Shown: positions 52,606 through 62,660 of the stretch, in pieces
Position numbering within the stretch: the stretch's first letter is position 1
How the letters are laid out: every line of letters starts with the position of its first letter
NCBI RefSeq assembly: GCF_000204645.1
Contig: NC_015422.1
Location: forward strand, 682,001 to 746,000
Reading direction: 5' to 3'
From: Alicycliphilus denitrificans K601
GTDB lineage: Bacteria > Pseudomonadota > Gammaproteobacteria > Burkholderiales > Burkholderiaceae_C
DNA length: 64,000 nucleotides
Position numbers and translations under genes: made by a program
Notes under the pieces: generated by a model
Databases searched by the model: none
Seen by the model: the letters and a program-made list of their open reading frames with translations, nothing else
What the model was told of the DNA's origin: nothing

Positions 52606-53553
52606 TCAGTGGGTCGATGGTTTTGCATGACCTGTCCAATAGGACAGCGCGATATAGGCCAAGCAGCGAAGAGGGTGATGGCCGCGTCGCAGTGCATGCC
52701 AGAAGGCGGCTCGGGCGATGGTCCGGTCGCCGTGCCAGTAGTGGGCATAGGCATGGTCAAAGTACACGCGGGCGAGCCGTTCATGGAACGATTTGGGCGT
52801 GAGACTTTGATCATTGACCGTGTCCAATCCCCATCGTATGGCTGCTGCATTGAGTAGATTGACGAGGTGGTTCTCGGGTGACAACCGGTGCATGGCGCTG
52901 GCGCCATGGATGCGATACAGGGCCACGGGACCGTTGAGTGAATGCATTTCAGCCACCCGCGAAGCCTTGAGCCAGAAATCGTAGTCTTCACCCTGCCGCA
53001 TGGCCTCGTTGAATCCGCCAATCGCCTCGTAAACGGTGCGCCGCACCACCGCAGTGTTCATGCCGACCAGCAATCCACCCAGCAGTCTGGTGTACAGCCA
53101 GCCCGACCGTTCGGGATCGGCGTGAGTGAGCTTGCTTGCGTCCTGCATGAGCGATCTGGCTGGCGCAAACGCTCCACTCGGCAATGCCTGCCATCGAATG
53201 AACTTGCCAAAGACGATGCCCACTTCCGGATGCGCGTCAAAGTAATTCACCTGTGCCTGCAACTTGCCGGGGAACCAAACGTCGTCGGCATCGAGAAAAG
53301 CCAGCAAGTCTCCCCGGGACTGTGCCATGCCCACATTGCGGGCCCGCGAAACGCCCATGCCCTGTAGGTGAATTACGCGGACGCGTTTGTCCTGAAGAGC
53401 GTACCGGTCGTAATCGTCATCTGTGGAGCCATCGTCGATGAGCAGCAATTCCAGATCGGTAAATGATTGCTGCAGCACGCTGTCTAGGGCCTCCTGCAGG
53501 TAGTCCTTGCCATTGCGCACGGGGATGATGACGGAGACACGGGGGCGGTTCAT
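52606..53553 (-). CDS. Glycosyltransferase, family 2
   Basis: This 315-residue GT-A enzyme has VSVIIPVRNGKDYLQEALDS, LLLIDDGSTDDDY, FLDADDVWFPGKLQAQ (DxD-type metal motif) and a catalytic-loop GEDYDFWLKAS. There is no transmembrane segment. It opens the minus-strand part of the cluster or is its last gene, 112 bp after the flippase. ATG 53553 gives the usual N-terminus; upstream in-frame codons extend to 53619 without family similarity. Confidence 0.92.
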   Translation of the reverse strand: MNRPRVSVIIPVRNGKDYLQEALDSVLQQSFTDLELLLIDDGSTDDDYDRYALQDKRVRVIHLQGMGVSRARNVGMAQSRGDLLAFLDADDVWFPGKLQAQVNYFDAHPEVGIVFGKFIRWQALPSGAFAPARSLMQDASKLTHADPERSGWLYTRLLGGLLVGMNTAVVRRTVYEAIGGFNEAMRQGEDYDFWLKASRVAEMHSLNGPVALYRIHGASAMHRLSPENHLVNLLNAAAIRWGLDTVNDQSLTPKSFHERLARVYFDHAYAHYWHGDRTIARAAFWHALRRGHHPLRCLAYIALSYWTGHAKPSTH

Positions 53554-53665
53554 GGTCTGTCTCCAGAGTACCACGGCATCTTTTCGAGCGTCATGCGCTT
53601 TGCAGGACTTGGCGTGCACATGGCAAATATGCCGGCTGGTCCATCGTCGCCACTTGGTACGTTGT

Positions 53666-55114
53666 TCACGGGCTTCGTCGCCGTTGCATGAGAGCGTGCT
53701 GCAGCCGTTTCAATTCGTCGGCCATGGGCAATCGCAGCAGCAAGCAGCCTATCAAAAACGCCAGCATGGCGCAGACGCCCGTGACGACAATGGCAATCCA
53801 GGGGGGCATGTCTTGAGGCAACATTTGGCGTATCCCCAGGCAGACGCACCCCACCAGCAGGGCTTGTGCCACCAATGACATCGTGCTCCTGATCCATGCA
53901 GTCCAGCGCAGGCCCAGGTAACGCTCGTGGATCCACAGGTAGTACGGCACGCTCATCAACTGGCCGAGCGCCACCGCCAGCGCGAAGGTGTGCAGGGTTC
54001 CATCCATGAGCCAAACGGCACATACGACCTTGGCCGCCACCAACACGGCGTTGGGTCCGATGGCGGCATAGGGTTTGCCGACGCCGGTCAGGGCTGGGGC
54101 GCTGAGTGTGAACAGGCTGCTGATCGCATAGGACAGGCATAGCCACGGAATGGCGGGCACGGCCTCCAGCCAGGCGCGGCCGTAGAGCAGGCTCACGATG
54201 TCATGTGCGAGTACTGCAATGGCGGCGAGCGCGGGCAGCATCAATGCGTTGATCAGCGAACTGGCGCGCAGGTATTCCCCCGCCACCGGCCCATGGGTGT
54301 GGTGCACCTTGGCCATGTAGGGCAGGGCGAAGAAATTGACCGTGGGCAGCAATGCCGTCCCCACCATGTTTACCGTGGAGTTGGCGCGGCTGAACAGGCC
54401 TACTGCGGCAGGCGTCATCCAACGTCCAAGCAGGATATCGGGCAGTGCGTTGTCTGCCGCCTTGAGCAGGGCGGTCAACAGATTGCCCAGGCCAAAGTGA
54501 ACGATGTCGTGAAGCTGGCGAAAGCTTGGTAGCCAAGGTAGTGGACGGTCAACCACCCAGCGAGCCATGGCTCCAGTAGTGATGATGTTGACCAAGTTGG
54601 CCCAGGCCATGGTCATGGGGCCAAAATCCGCGAGTGCCAGCATTACCGACGCGCCGAAATATACCGCTGAGGTCACCGCAGTTATAAGAGCCGACTTCTC
54701 TACGGCCATCTCACGCGACAGGATGGCCATGGGAATAGCGCCCAATGGAATGAATACAAAGCCCAGCGCCAACACTTGCACCGCGGGTACGACTCGGGCT
54801 TCATGGAAGAAATGCGCCCAGTAGGGGGCACTAAAAAACATGATCGTGGCGACGCTCCAAGAGGTAATCAGGAGCACGCCGAGCGCATTGCGCAGGGTTT
54901 CGGTTGTGAGCTCTTTTTCGCGCTTAATGAATGCGGTGACGCCAAAGTCGCGAAACACATGGGCCACGGCCATGAGCACTGCGCTCATGGAGAAAATGCC
55001 AATGTCCTGGGGCGTGAGCAGGCGGGCCAGCACGATCGACAGCACGAAGTTGGCGACCAGGGCCAGGTTGCTGACGAGGAACTGCAAGGCGACTTTTTGA
55101 CGAACCGAAATCAC
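53666..55114 (-). CDS. Oligosaccharide flippase (Wzx, MOP superfamily)
   Basis: This 482-residue inner-membrane protein has about 12-14 transmembrane helices. The N-terminal FLVSNLALVANFVLSIVLAR followed by LLTPQDIGIFSMSAVLMAVA and DFGVTAFIKREKELT are typical of the PST/Wzx family. It translocates undecaprenyl-linked repeat units to the periplasm for the polymerase encoded at 48256. The GTG start at 55114 lacks a strong ribosome binding site; no nearby ATG gives the conserved N-terminus. Confidence 0.93.
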   Translation of the reverse strand: MISVRQKVALQFLVSNLALVANFVLSIVLARLLTPQDIGIFSMSAVLMAVAHVFRDFGVTAFIKREKELTTETLRNALGVLLITSWSVATIMFFSAPYWAHFFHEARVVPAVQVLALGFVFIPLGAIPMAILSREMAVEKSALITAVTSAVYFGASVMLALADFGPMTMAWANLVNIITTGAMARWVVDRPLPWLPSFRQLHDIVHFGLGNLLTALLKAADNALPDILLGRWMTPAAVGLFSRANSTVNMVGTALLPTVNFFALPYMAKVHHTHGPVAGEYLRASSLINALMLPALAAIAVLAHDIVSLLYGRAWLEAVPAIPWLCLSYAISSLFTLSAPALTGVGKPYAAIGPNAVLVAAKVVCAVWLMDGTLHTFALAVALGQLMSVPYYLWIHERYLGLRWTAWIRSTMSLVAQALLVGCVCLGIRQMLPQDMPPWIAIVVTGVCAMLAFLIGCLLLRLPMADELKRLQHALMQRRRSP

Positions 55115-55183
55115 GTGATGGGCGTCTGCGCTGAGGCCTGCTACTGGTTTAGAGCTGGTATATACGGCATATTCGAAGACATG

Positions 55184-56281
55184 TCATTGCGGCTGGCGTT
55201 GAAGATCGACGTACCATCTCATTGCCTCCCGTAAGCCTTCAGCAATACTGTGCGTTGGCGCATAGCCCAGCAAGGTCATTGCCTTGCCAATGTCCGCTTG
55301 GCTGTGGCGAACATCGCCAGCGCGAAAGTCGCGATAGGCTGGTTGCACCACCGGATCCACGCCGAACTGCGCCAGATTCTCCCGCAGCAATGCGAACAGT
55401 TGGTTCAAGGTGGTGCGGCCGCCCACGGCAATGTTGTAGACCTGATTGGTCGCCTCGCTGCCAATCACCGTTGCTGCGAGCAAGTTGGCCTGCACTGCAT
55501 TGGCCACATAGCAAAAATCGCGACTGGTTTCCCCATCGCCGTTGATATACACAGTTTCTCTGGTGAGCAGCGCCGCAGTCCACTTCGGGATCACCGCCGC
55601 ATAGGCGCCATTGGGATCCTGTCTTGATCCGAATACGTTGAAGTAACGCAGGCCAATGGTCCGGAATCCGTAGCAACGCGCAAATACTTCCGCATATAGC
55701 TCGTTGACGTACTTAGTCACGGCATAAGGGCTCAGAGGCTTGCCGATGATGTTCTCCACCTTGGGCAAAGCGGGATGGTCTCCATAAGTACTGCTGCTGG
55801 CGGCGTAGGTAAAGCTCTTAACCCCAGCATCTCGCGCTGTCGCCAGCACATTCAGGAAGCCCGTGATGTTCGCGCTATTAGTGGTGATGGGGTCAGCTAG
55901 ACTGCGCGGAACGGAACCCAGTGCTGCTTGGTGAAGCACGTATTCGACGGCTTCGTTTTTGACATCTGTATTCCCGGAGCGGGCAGGAGAGAACTGCATC
56001 GCATTCCGACAGTCATTCAAGCTGCGGATGTCACCTTCGATGAAACGGAAGTTGGCCCATTGATCAGGCGTCACCAGGCTTTGTACCTCGTCCAGATTGC
56101 GCTGATGCCCGGTGGCGAAGTTGTCCAGACCGACGACACGCTGATTGAGTTTGAGCAGGGTTTCCAGCAGGTTGCTGCCGATAAAACCTGCCACGCCGGT
56201 CACAAGCCAAACATGCTGTTCATTAATGAGGCGAGATTTCAGCAGTTCGTACGCCGAGGATCGTTGGTCCATATTATTCAT
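55184..56281 (-). CDS. UDP-N-acetylglucosamine 4-epimerase (WbpP/TviC-like)
   Basis: This 365-residue extended SDR enzyme has Rossmann motif [29 protein letters not shown], the catalytic SSSTYGD and [13 protein letters not shown] (YxxxK), and [20 protein letters not shown]. These fit the WbpP/TviC subgroup that interconverts UDP-GlcNAc(A) and UDP-GalNAc(A). ATG 56281 has GGAAG 6 bp upstream; ATGs at 56305 and 56272 are alternatives. Paired with the adjacent 6-dehydrogenase it would supply UDP-GalNAcA. Confidence 0.93.
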   Translation of the reverse strand: MNNMDQRSSAYELLKSRLINEQHVWLVTGVAGFIGSNLLETLLKLNQRVVGLDNFATGHQRNLDEVQSLVTPDQWANFRFIEGDIRSLNDCRNAMQFSPARSGNTDVKNEAVEYVLHQAALGSVPRSLADPITTNSANITGFLNVLATARDAGVKSFTYAASSSTYGDHPALPKVENIIGKPLSPYAVTKYVNELYAEVFARCYGFRTIGLRYFNVFGSRQDPNGAYAAVIPKWTAALLTRETVYINGDGETSRDFCYVANAVQANLLAATVIGSEATNQVYNIAVGGRTTLNQLFALLRENLAQFGVDPVVQPAYRDFRAGDVRHSQADIGKAMTLLGYAPTHSIAEGLREAMRWYVDLQRQPQ

Positions 56282-56307
56282 GCGGAACTTCCAATGATCA
56301 TTCACTA

Positions 56308-57585
56308 TTACAGCCGGCCATCTGCAGTACCCAGCGGCAAGATGCCCTTCACATCAAACAGCACGGCGTCACGTTGTCCCAAGGCCTTGATTCCGACCTC
56401 GCCCAATGTCATGAATTGATGATGTCCCACCGCCAGCACGACAGCGGCATATTGACCGGGCGCAGGCATTTCGGCCAGGCACTTCAGGCCATATTCGTGT
56501 TCAGCTTCTTCGAGGTTGATCCACGGGTCGAACACATCAACTTGGGTGTTATAGCCCTGCAGCCTGCGGACGATGTCGACGACTTTGGTGTTCCGTACGT
56601 CGGGGCAGTTTTCCTTGAACGTCAGACCGAGCACCAGAACCTTGCTGCCTAGCACTGGTAGGCCCTTGCGCAACATGAGCTTGACCGTCTGGTCAGCGAC
56701 ATGGTTGGCCATGTTGTCGTTGACGCGCCGACCGGCCAGGATGACCTCGGGGTGGTAACCGACTTCCTGCGCCTTATGTGTCAGGTAGTACGGATCCACA
56801 CCAATGCAGTGGCCTCCGACGAGGCCCGGGCGAAAGGATAGGAAGTTCCACTTGGTGCCGGCGGCTTGCAATACTTCCAGGGTGTCGATGCCCAGCCTAT
56901 GAAAAATGAGGCTGAGTTCGTTCATCAGCGCGATGTTGATGTCGCGCTGTGTGTTCTCGATAACCTTGGCAGCTTCGGCCACCTTGATGCTGCTCGCCTT
57001 ATGGGTACCTGCGGTGATGATCTGTTTGTAAAGCTGGTCCACCGCCTCGGCCACTTCGGGAGTGCTACCGCTTGTCACCTTCTTGATGGTAGGCAGACGG
57101 TGTTCTTTGTCGCCAGGGTTGATGCGTTCCGGGCTATAGCCACAGAAGAAACTGACGTTGAATTCCTTGCCGCTGAACTTTTCGAGCACAGGAACGCAAA
57201 CCTCCTCGGTGGCACCGGGATAGACCGTGGATTCATAGATGACCACAGCGCCCTCGGGCATCACCGTGCCGACGGTTTCGCTGGCCTTGATCAGAGGCGT
57301 CATGTTCGGGCGGTTGGCTTTGTCTACCGGAGTTGGCACTGTGACAATGAAAACACGGCAGTCCCTCAGATCTTCCGTACTGGCGCTGTATCGCAGGTGG
57401 GTTGCGGCCCTGAGATCTCCTGGGGAAACTTCCAGCGTGCTGTCTCTGCCCGACTGCAATTCCGCGATGCGTGCAGCATTGACGTCAAAGCCCAGCACAG
57501 GACGATGCTTGCCAAACTCGACAGCAAGCGGTAGGCCGACGTAGCCAAGGCCGATGATGGCAATTTTTTCGTGACTCAAGTTCAT
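56308..57585 (-). CDS. UDP-HexNAc 6-dehydrogenase (WbpO/TviB-like)
   Basis: This 425-residue nucleotide-sugar dehydrogenase has NAD motif [35 protein letters not shown], and the catalytic Cys in [20 protein letters not shown]. Sequence type matches TviB/WbpO, which oxidise UDP-GlcNAc or UDP-GalNAc to the uronic acid. ATG 57585 gives the standard N-terminus; an open frame continues 61 codons upstream without similarity. It is followed 26 bp later by the epimerase. The resulting uronic acid could be the carboxyl target of the amidotransferase at 41062. Confidence 0.94.
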   Translation of the reverse strand: MNLSHEKIAIIGLGYVGLPLAVEFGKHRPVLGFDVNAARIAELQSGRDSTLEVSPGDLRAATHLRYSASTEDLRDCRVFIVTVPTPVDKANRPNMTPLIKASETVGTVMPEGAVVIYESTVYPGATEEVCVPVLEKFSGKEFNVSFFCGYSPERINPGDKEHRLPTIKKVTSGSTPEVAEAVDQLYKQIITAGTHKASSIKVAEAAKVIENTQRDINIALMNELSLIFHRLGIDTLEVLQAAGTKWNFLSFRPGLVGGHCIGVDPYYLTHKAQEVGYHPEVILAGRRVNDNMANHVADQTVKLMLRKGLPVLGSKVLVLGLTFKENCPDVRNTKVVDIVRRLQGYNTQVDVFDPWINLEEAEHEYGLKCLAEMPAPGQYAAVVLAVGHHQFMTLGEVGIKALGQRDAVLFDVKGILPLGTADGRL

Positions 57586-57716
57586 GGCTGCGGTGAAGTG
57601 GATGGGCTGGACTGCAGCACCCAGGGTTTCAATGAGTGAGGGTGGGGCGTTGCGGGCAGTACAGAGACAATTCCTAGTAGACCGCCTGCGGTGATCGTAC
57701 CCCAGGCCCTTGCGGC

Positions 57717-57914
57717 GTGATGAACTTGTGGCGAAATTTGCAATTGATGATGACGGGTGGGCAATCAAGTTGGCGAGCCATCGCGTGGATGCTCCAACTT
57801 TGCCGCATCGGGCTCGCCATCGTCATGCAATTCGCGGGTTGGAGTGGGCTGTACTTCCTGGGGGCGTGCATCTGCATGGCTTGGCTGTTGGCAGGTGTTG
57901 CACTTCAGGTATGA
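57717..57914 (+). CDS. Possible small membrane protein, 65 residues
   Basis: A plus-strand frame encodes a basic N-terminus and two hydrophobic stretches (IGLAIVMQFAGWSGLYFLGA and CICMAWLLAGVALQV). The start could be either of two adjacent ATGs or the ATG at 57747. The ribosome binding site is weak. It lies alone between the divergent dehydrogenase gene and a bidirectional terminator, which is the expected place for a short transcribed gene. No known family. Confidence 0.4.
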   Translation: MMNLWRNLQLMMTGGQSSWRAIAWMLQLCRIGLAIVMQFAGWSGLYFLGACICMAWLLAGVALQV

Positions 57915-58000
57915 ATCCGTTCTTTGTAGGCGCAGCTTGAGTCGCGAATTTATCCTGGAGGCAAATATCTGAGGCGGGTTTGAATCTGCTTGGCCCAAAG

Positions 58001-58026
58001 AAAAAGGCGCCAAGTGGCGCCTTTTC
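58001..58026. terminator. Bidirectional terminator
   Basis: AAAAGGCGCC-AAGT-GGCGCCTTTT (58002-58025) is a perfect 10-bp stem with a tetraloop, A-tract on the left and T-tract on the right. It terminates the small plus-strand frame and the minus-strand lyase-like gene, whose stop lies 63 bp to the right. Confidence 0.9.
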
Positions 58027-58088
58027 GTGGATTTGCTGACCACCTAGCTGAATGAATGCTTGGTGGACGTGCATTTTGTTGGATCTAT

Positions 58089-60341
58089 TTACCTCGGAAC
58101 AATGGCCCAGGTGGGGTTGTTCAAGAAATCCTTGTCCATTGATGATGTTTTCGATTTCCAGAGGGTGTATGCAGTAGCTGCATTTGTGATGTTAAGGCTC
58201 GATACGGCGGCAAGCATTGCGCGTGCATTTGCTGCATATCCACCAGACCATGTCGGGTATCCATCATATTCGAGAGATCCGTTGCAGGTGACGCCCGGGA
58301 AGTTGACCTGGGCAAGCTCGCTCCAGCTTCTGATCCACTGGCCGCTTGAATTCTTAAGCTGAAGGTAGTAAGCGGGTGCCTTGGCCAGACAGAATCCTTG
58401 CGCTTCATTCATGAAGCGGCCTACTCCAAACTTGCTTACCCAATTGAGGAGTTCCATGGCTCGTGGCTCACCTGCCTCGGCGTGTTGAGCCATGACGATG
58501 GCCCAGAAGTCGTTTTGCCATGGTCCGACCGTGGTCGTATCGTACGGGTTAACCGGAGAGCTCATGGGCGACACGTCGGCCGCGGGGGTAACAACCCAAT
58601 TTTGATAGAACCATTCAAGGCTGTTGGACAGCCGGCGCTGAAAGTATGCTTTCATTGCGTGCGTATCGGGGATGATGCGAGAGGCTTCTCCGAGCGCGCG
58701 CATCGTCCATGCTTGTCCGCGGACCTGATCTTCCCACAATAGTCCCTGACCAGCTCCCCGGTATGCGGGATTCATTGCTGTCAGATTCCAAGCAGCCCAG
58801 TACATCAGCTCATCTTGAAAGAATGCATCGCCGGTAACCAGATAGGGCACATAGGCATAGGAGGCCTGATGCGCAGTATCCGGTTGCCAAATGGTCGTGC
58901 CATTGACAACGGTTGGCAGTGCAGGCTGTGAGCTGCCAAGCCAGGTCGACACATTCGGAAACCGGTCCAGGTCGAGTGGCAGATTGGATGAGTCGTCGCG
59001 ATAGTGGATGGGGACGGAGCCGGCTGCATCGGCATGGGCCAGCATTACCTCTTTCATCCGATCATCTTGAGAGATGAGGTACATAGCCGTCCATTGCGGC
59101 ACAGGGCCAATTTCAGGACGACCGCCCGTGGTACCGAAAGCGGGCGTCAACATCAGGTTGGCCATGGGGCCAAGGTTGGCTTGAGACGTCTTGGCTTGCG
59201 TGTATTGCTTGTAGAAGTCAGAGAGCACCGCTTCTGGAATGCTCAGGCTGAGGTCATAGTTCCAAATTGCCTTGCTCGCCATGAAGTACGGCATGTTGTG
59301 GCGTACGCGCGCCTGCGGCTCTGCCGAGGCACCGGTCCATATCACCTTGTGCCAGCGGGCGTGATGGTAGTGGGTGAACTTGGGCTGGGTGTAGATGGTG
59401 CTGCCGTTGCGCTTGACGGCGAACGAATAGGTAATGTTTCCGGGGTTGGCCGTCCAGGTGCGGGTGTTTTCCATCACCACGTCGGTGCGAATGCGTTGAC
59501 CGCCGTCCACCAGACGGGTGTGCAGCCTGGCCGTCAGGTGCGGGTGCGTGGCGCCGGTGGCCTTGTTCTTGAAGGGCAGGGCCACTGTGTATTCGTTGGC
59601 TACTGCACCGGACAGGCGGCGGCCTGTATTGTTGGCGATCTGTTTGACGAGATCGGCCTGGGGCTGCGCCACCAAGGTGGTGATGCTGCCGTTGGTGTCA
59701 TACACCTGGGCTTCCAGTTCCAGGTTCCAGTCGGGATTGCTGGGAACGCTGGGGGTACTTGTGGATTTGGCGCCGGTGTAGAGGTTGATGATTTTGCTCT
59801 GGCCGGGCTGCAGGGTGCTGAGTTGGGTGCTGAGGACGGCGAAGCGGGCAGAGCCGTCACGGTGGGAGGAAATTTCGTCTGCCTGCAGTGGGATGGTGGC
59901 GCCGTCCACCTTGGCAACAAGCCCTTGGGTGGTGAACTGCCAGTCCCCGGCCTTGAATGGCTGCCCGAATGTGACGGGCACGGAGGCCTGGGCCTGGGAA
60001 CCGGTGGATGCGACCTCTACGCAGGTGAGCGCATCGGCCGCGCAGCTAAAAGGCGCCTTCGGGATCAGAGTGGGCGCAGACGGTAGTGTCGGGGTTGTAG
60101 GGTATGTGGTTGACTGTGATGGCTGGGTTGATGATGTCGTTGATGAAGACGACGCCACGGGCCTGAAAGTAATCGACGTAGACGCTGCGCTTGTTGTGAC
60201 CGGCGACATCGCCTCTGCAGCCAATTCGCCGCCGTTGCTGCCGCCTCCGCAGCCCGACAAAGTGGCCAGGACTAGCAGGCCCGACAATGGCTGGTGGTAG
60301 CGGCCCTTGGAAAACTGGGTCCGAATCAGTGAAGTTTTCAT
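58089..60341 (-). CDS. Large lipoprotein, PcRGLX/YetA-like putative polysaccharide lyase
   Basis: This 750-residue protein has a lipoprotein signal ending LATLSGC (Cys near residue 31), a Ser/Thr/Pro-rich linker (residues 45-95), then a domain with VPVTFGQPFKAGDWQFTTQG and ADEISSHRDGSARFAVLSTQ, resembling the RIFT-barrel N-domain of exo-rhamnogalacturonan lyase (PcRGLX/YetA) proteins. An all-alpha toroid-like region with many Trp/Tyr follows (for example YVPYLVTGDAFFQDELMYWA). It may trim or release the exopolysaccharide made by the neighbouring genes; activity is inferred from fold resemblance only. Confidence 0.7.
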   Translation of the reverse strand: MKTSLIRTQFSKGRYHQPLSGLLVLATLSGCGGGSNGGELAAEAMSPVTTSAASTSITFRPVASSSSTTSSTQPSQSTTYPTTPTLPSAPTLIPKAPFSCAADALTCVEVASTGSQAQASVPVTFGQPFKAGDWQFTTQGLVAKVDGATIPLQADEISSHRDGSARFAVLSTQLSTLQPGQSKIINLYTGAKSTSTPSVPSNPDWNLELEAQVYDTNGSITTLVAQPQADLVKQIANNTGRRLSGAVANEYTVALPFKNKATGATHPHLTARLHTRLVDGGQRIRTDVVMENTRTWTANPGNITYSFAVKRNGSTIYTQPKFTHYHHARWHKVIWTGASAEPQARVRHNMPYFMASKAIWNYDLSLSIPEAVLSDFYKQYTQAKTSQANLGPMANLMLTPAFGTTGGRPEIGPVPQWTAMYLISQDDRMKEVMLAHADAAGSVPIHYRDDSSNLPLDLDRFPNVSTWLGSSQPALPTVVNGTTIWQPDTAHQASYAYVPYLVTGDAFFQDELMYWAAWNLTAMNPAYRGAGQGLLWEDQVRGQAWTMRALGEASRIIPDTHAMKAYFQRRLSNSLEWFYQNWVVTPAADVSPMSSPVNPYDTTTVGPWQNDFWAIVMAQHAEAGEPRAMELLNWVSKFGVGRFMNEAQGFCLAKAPAYYLQLKNSSGQWIRSWSELAQVNFPGVTCNGSLEYDGYPTWSGGYAANARAMLAAVSSLNITNAATAYTLWKSKTSSMDKDFLNNPTWAIVPR

Positions 60342-60680
60342 ATATGGCTTTTGGCACTCAATGTGGATGCGTTCAGGTACTTATCGGCATGCGTTTCGAC
60401 CGCTGTAGCCGTGATGCCAGGTACTAAGAGGTAGGTATGGGGGGTGGTTTCCCTAGGGTAGAACCGCTCAATGAGCGATTGCAGATGGTTGTGGCTACGA
60501 ACGAGGCGGAGCCCAGCCCAGGGAGCGACGCATTGTCTGGGTAGGCGCAACGCAAGGCGTAACTGGTTGTCGCGGCAAGGAATTGCTGGGATTTCCAGTG
60601 TTACTCGGGCCGTAGCTTCGCCTAAGTCGAATGATGCGAGAACACAATTTTTACTATCGAAACGACTACACACATATAAG
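60342..60680. other. Intergenic, no gene recognised
   Basis: This 339-bp region separates the divergent lyase-like and GNAT-type genes. An open frame from 60471 leads into the downstream gene but the extra 70 residues are Arg/Ser-rich and unlike the family. No clear promoter motif for either gene was identified; TTTTGGCACTC near 60350 resembles only the -24 half of a sigma-54 site. Confidence 0.5.
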
Positions 60681-61748
60681 ATGACCCGCTGTATTTCAGA
60701 TGAGAATGCAACGGAACGGGTTGTGCAATGCGCGCCATTTGTGGAGGAAGGTTGCGTGCTCGGCGACGTTTTTCAGTCTGAGGCCTGGTTTGCCAACCTG
60801 CTGGCTCATGGCTTTGAGCGGCCTCCGCGCGGACACTGGGCTTTGCCGCTGCCCTCGCGTTCCAGTGAGCCAGTTCACTTGCACCTGATGCAGGAGTCTT
60901 CGGCTGGCTCTTTGTGTTCTTTAAGCAACTATTACAGCTGCCTTTATGGCCCGGTAGGCTCGACCAGGGCGATCCAGGACGTTTCTGTTGCTCAGTGGCA
61001 AGCGGCTGCACATGCCTTGCGACAGTTGCCGGGCAGCAGTGTGTTGCGCCTGCAGCCGCTGGATGCGGATGGCGCGTGGCTGGCGGGGCTGGAAGGGGGA
61101 CTGCGCGCCGCTGGCTACTGGACGGATCGGTTTTTCTGCTTCGGGAATTGGTACCAGCCGGTGCCTGGCGGGGGCTTTGCCGATTATTGGCGGCAACGCC
61201 CATCGGCCCTGCGGCACAGCGTGGAGCGCGGGCGGCGCCGGCTGGACCGGGCGGGAGGGGCTTGGCACATCGACATCATTGCCGATGCGTCGCCTGGACT
61301 GGATGCATGTCTGGCCGCGTACCTAGCGGTGTATGCCAAAAGCTGGAAGTCGCCCGAGCCTTGTCCGGATTTCATGCCGGCCCTGGTGCGCATGGCGGCG
61401 CGTGAAGGGTGGCTGCGCCTGGGGGTGTTGTGGCTGGGGGAGCAGCCCCTGGCCGCGCAGGTCTGGCTGGTATGTGACGGGAAGGCCAATATCTACAAGC
61501 TGGCCTATGTGAAGGGACAGGAGAGGCTGTCCGCCGGCTCGGTGCTGACGGCAGCCCTCATGCAGCGCGCCATGGACGTGGACCGGGTGCTGGAAGTGGA
61601 CTATCTGAGCGGCGACGATGCCTATAAGCGCGACTGGATGGCGATGCGGCGCGAGCGGGTGGGCCTGGTGGCGTTTGACCCGCGTCGCCTTCCTGGCCTG
61701 CTGGCCGCGGGGCGGCATTTTGCGGGGAGGATGCTGCGGCGGCGCTGA
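60681..61748 (+). CDS. GNAT-fold acyltransferase, CelD/BcsL type (second)
   Basis: This 355-residue protein of the CelD/BcsL-like GNAT group has PSALRHSVERGRRRLDRAGG, YLAVYAKSWKSPEPCPDFMP and VWLVCDGKANIYKLAYVKGQ, followed by LEVDYLSGDDAYKRDWM. It is diverged from the protein at 51562. It is probably an EPS-modifying acyl or aminoacyl transferase. ATG 60681 was chosen; its ribosome binding site is poor. It ends before a bidirectional terminator shared with the PEP-CTERM gene. Confidence 0.82.
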   Translation: MTRCISDENATERVVQCAPFVEEGCVLGDVFQSEAWFANLLAHGFERPPRGHWALPLPSRSSEPVHLHLMQESSAGSLCSLSNYYSCLYGPVGSTRAIQDVSVAQWQAAAHALRQLPGSSVLRLQPLDADGAWLAGLEGGLRAAGYWTDRFFCFGNWYQPVPGGGFADYWRQRPSALRHSVERGRRRLDRAGGAWHIDIIADASPGLDACLAAYLAVYAKSWKSPEPCPDFMPALVRMAAREGWLRLGVLWLGEQPLAAQVWLVCDGKANIYKLAYVKGQERLSAGSVLTAALMQRAMDVDRVLEVDYLSGDDAYKRDWMAMRRERVGLVAFDPRRLPGLLAAGRHFAGRMLRRR

Positions 61749-61798
61749 TCGGGTTGGTATCTTGGCAACTCTGGGATGGCTCCCTGAATCTTCGAGCC

Positions 61799-61828
61799 AA
61801 AAAAAAGGTGGCCGGAGCCACCTTTTAT
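61799..61828. terminator. Bidirectional terminator
   Basis: AAAAGGTGGC-CGGA-GCCACCTTTT (61803-61826) forms a perfect 10-bp stem with tetraloop, flanked by an A-tract on the left and Ts on the right. It serves the convergent GNAT-type and PEP-CTERM genes. Confidence 0.9.
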
Positions 61829-61850
61829 GCGTGTGGGCCTCAGACTAGGC

Positions 61851-62609
61851 TTACTTCGCACCCTTTTGCTTGCGGCGCGACACAAAGGCCAGACCGGACA
61901 AGCCCAGGCCCAGGAGAGCCAGCGAACCGGGCTCCGGAACCTTGGTCACGGACTCGACGTAGACGACCATGTCGTTGTAATCCCTGTCCGAGCCGCCGCT
62001 CAGAGACTGGTCTTCCCATCCCAGGACATAGCTGGAAGACCCCCATACGCCAGTTGCACGACCCGGGAACTGGACCGTGTCTCCATCGCCCTGGTAGCTC
62101 ACCATTTGCTCGTTTCCGCCATTCTGGCTAGCCTGCGAGAAGAATGTGCCCCCGGGGCCGCTCAGGTAATAGCCGAACGTGCTGGAGGTAAACAGCATGC
62201 TTCCGAGTATGCCGCCGTTGGTAAGGTCCACTGCCTTGAATTGATTGGAAGCATCGACGGTGATGGCCACTTGAGCACCGCTGCTGGCGCTGCCAGAAAA
62301 CAATTGCAACTGGGTAGCTGTGTTGTAGGGGTCGTAAATACCGAACGTATTGATGTTGGCATTCCCGGCGATCTCAAGGATCATGGTGGCAATGGAACCA
62401 CCAGATGCCTCGATCTGGAACAGTTCTGCGCCAGCTTGATTTGTGTTGACGTTAGGCGCGGCAGACACGGGCGAAGCGCCTGGGCCGCCGTATGCGTTGT
62501 TGATGATGGTTTGCAGCGATGTTTCGGAACCGGGCAAAACCGTGGCAGCGAACGCGCCGGTAGACATGGCAAGGACTGCAGAGGCTACCAACGTTTTGAG
62601 TGCTTTCAT
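61851..62609 (-). CDS. PEP-CTERM protein with DUF4114
   Basis: This 252-residue exported protein has a signal peptide (ALKTLVASAVLAMSTGAFAA). The body has few Cys and is Gly/Ser/Asn-rich; the DUF4114-like motif VLGWEDQSLSGGSDRDYNDM (Asp-rich, likely Ca-binding) precedes the sorting tail VPEPG, a hydrophobic helix and SRRKQKGAK. It is a predicted XrtA substrate that ends up associated with the extracellular matrix. A sigma-54-type promoter lies 52 bp upstream of the ATG and the terminator at 61803 follows. Confidence 0.93.
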   Translation of the reverse strand: MKALKTLVASAVLAMSTGAFAATVLPGSETSLQTIINNAYGGPGASPVSAAPNVNTNQAGAELFQIEASGGSIATMILEIAGNANINTFGIYDPYNTATQLQLFSGSASSGAQVAITVDASNQFKAVDLTNGGILGSMLFTSSTFGYYLSGPGGTFFSQASQNGGNEQMVSYQGDGDTVQFPGRATGVWGSSSYVLGWEDQSLSGGSDRDYNDMVVYVESVTKVPEPGSLALLGLGLSGLAFVSRRKQKGAK

Positions 62610-62660
62610 GATGAACTCCTTTGAGTGACATTCCACCGAATGCGGGATGCACTGCCATAA

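Noticed and set aside
60471..60680. 70-residue N-terminal extension of the second GNAT-type protein
   Set aside because: The extra residues are Arg/Ser-rich and unlike the family.
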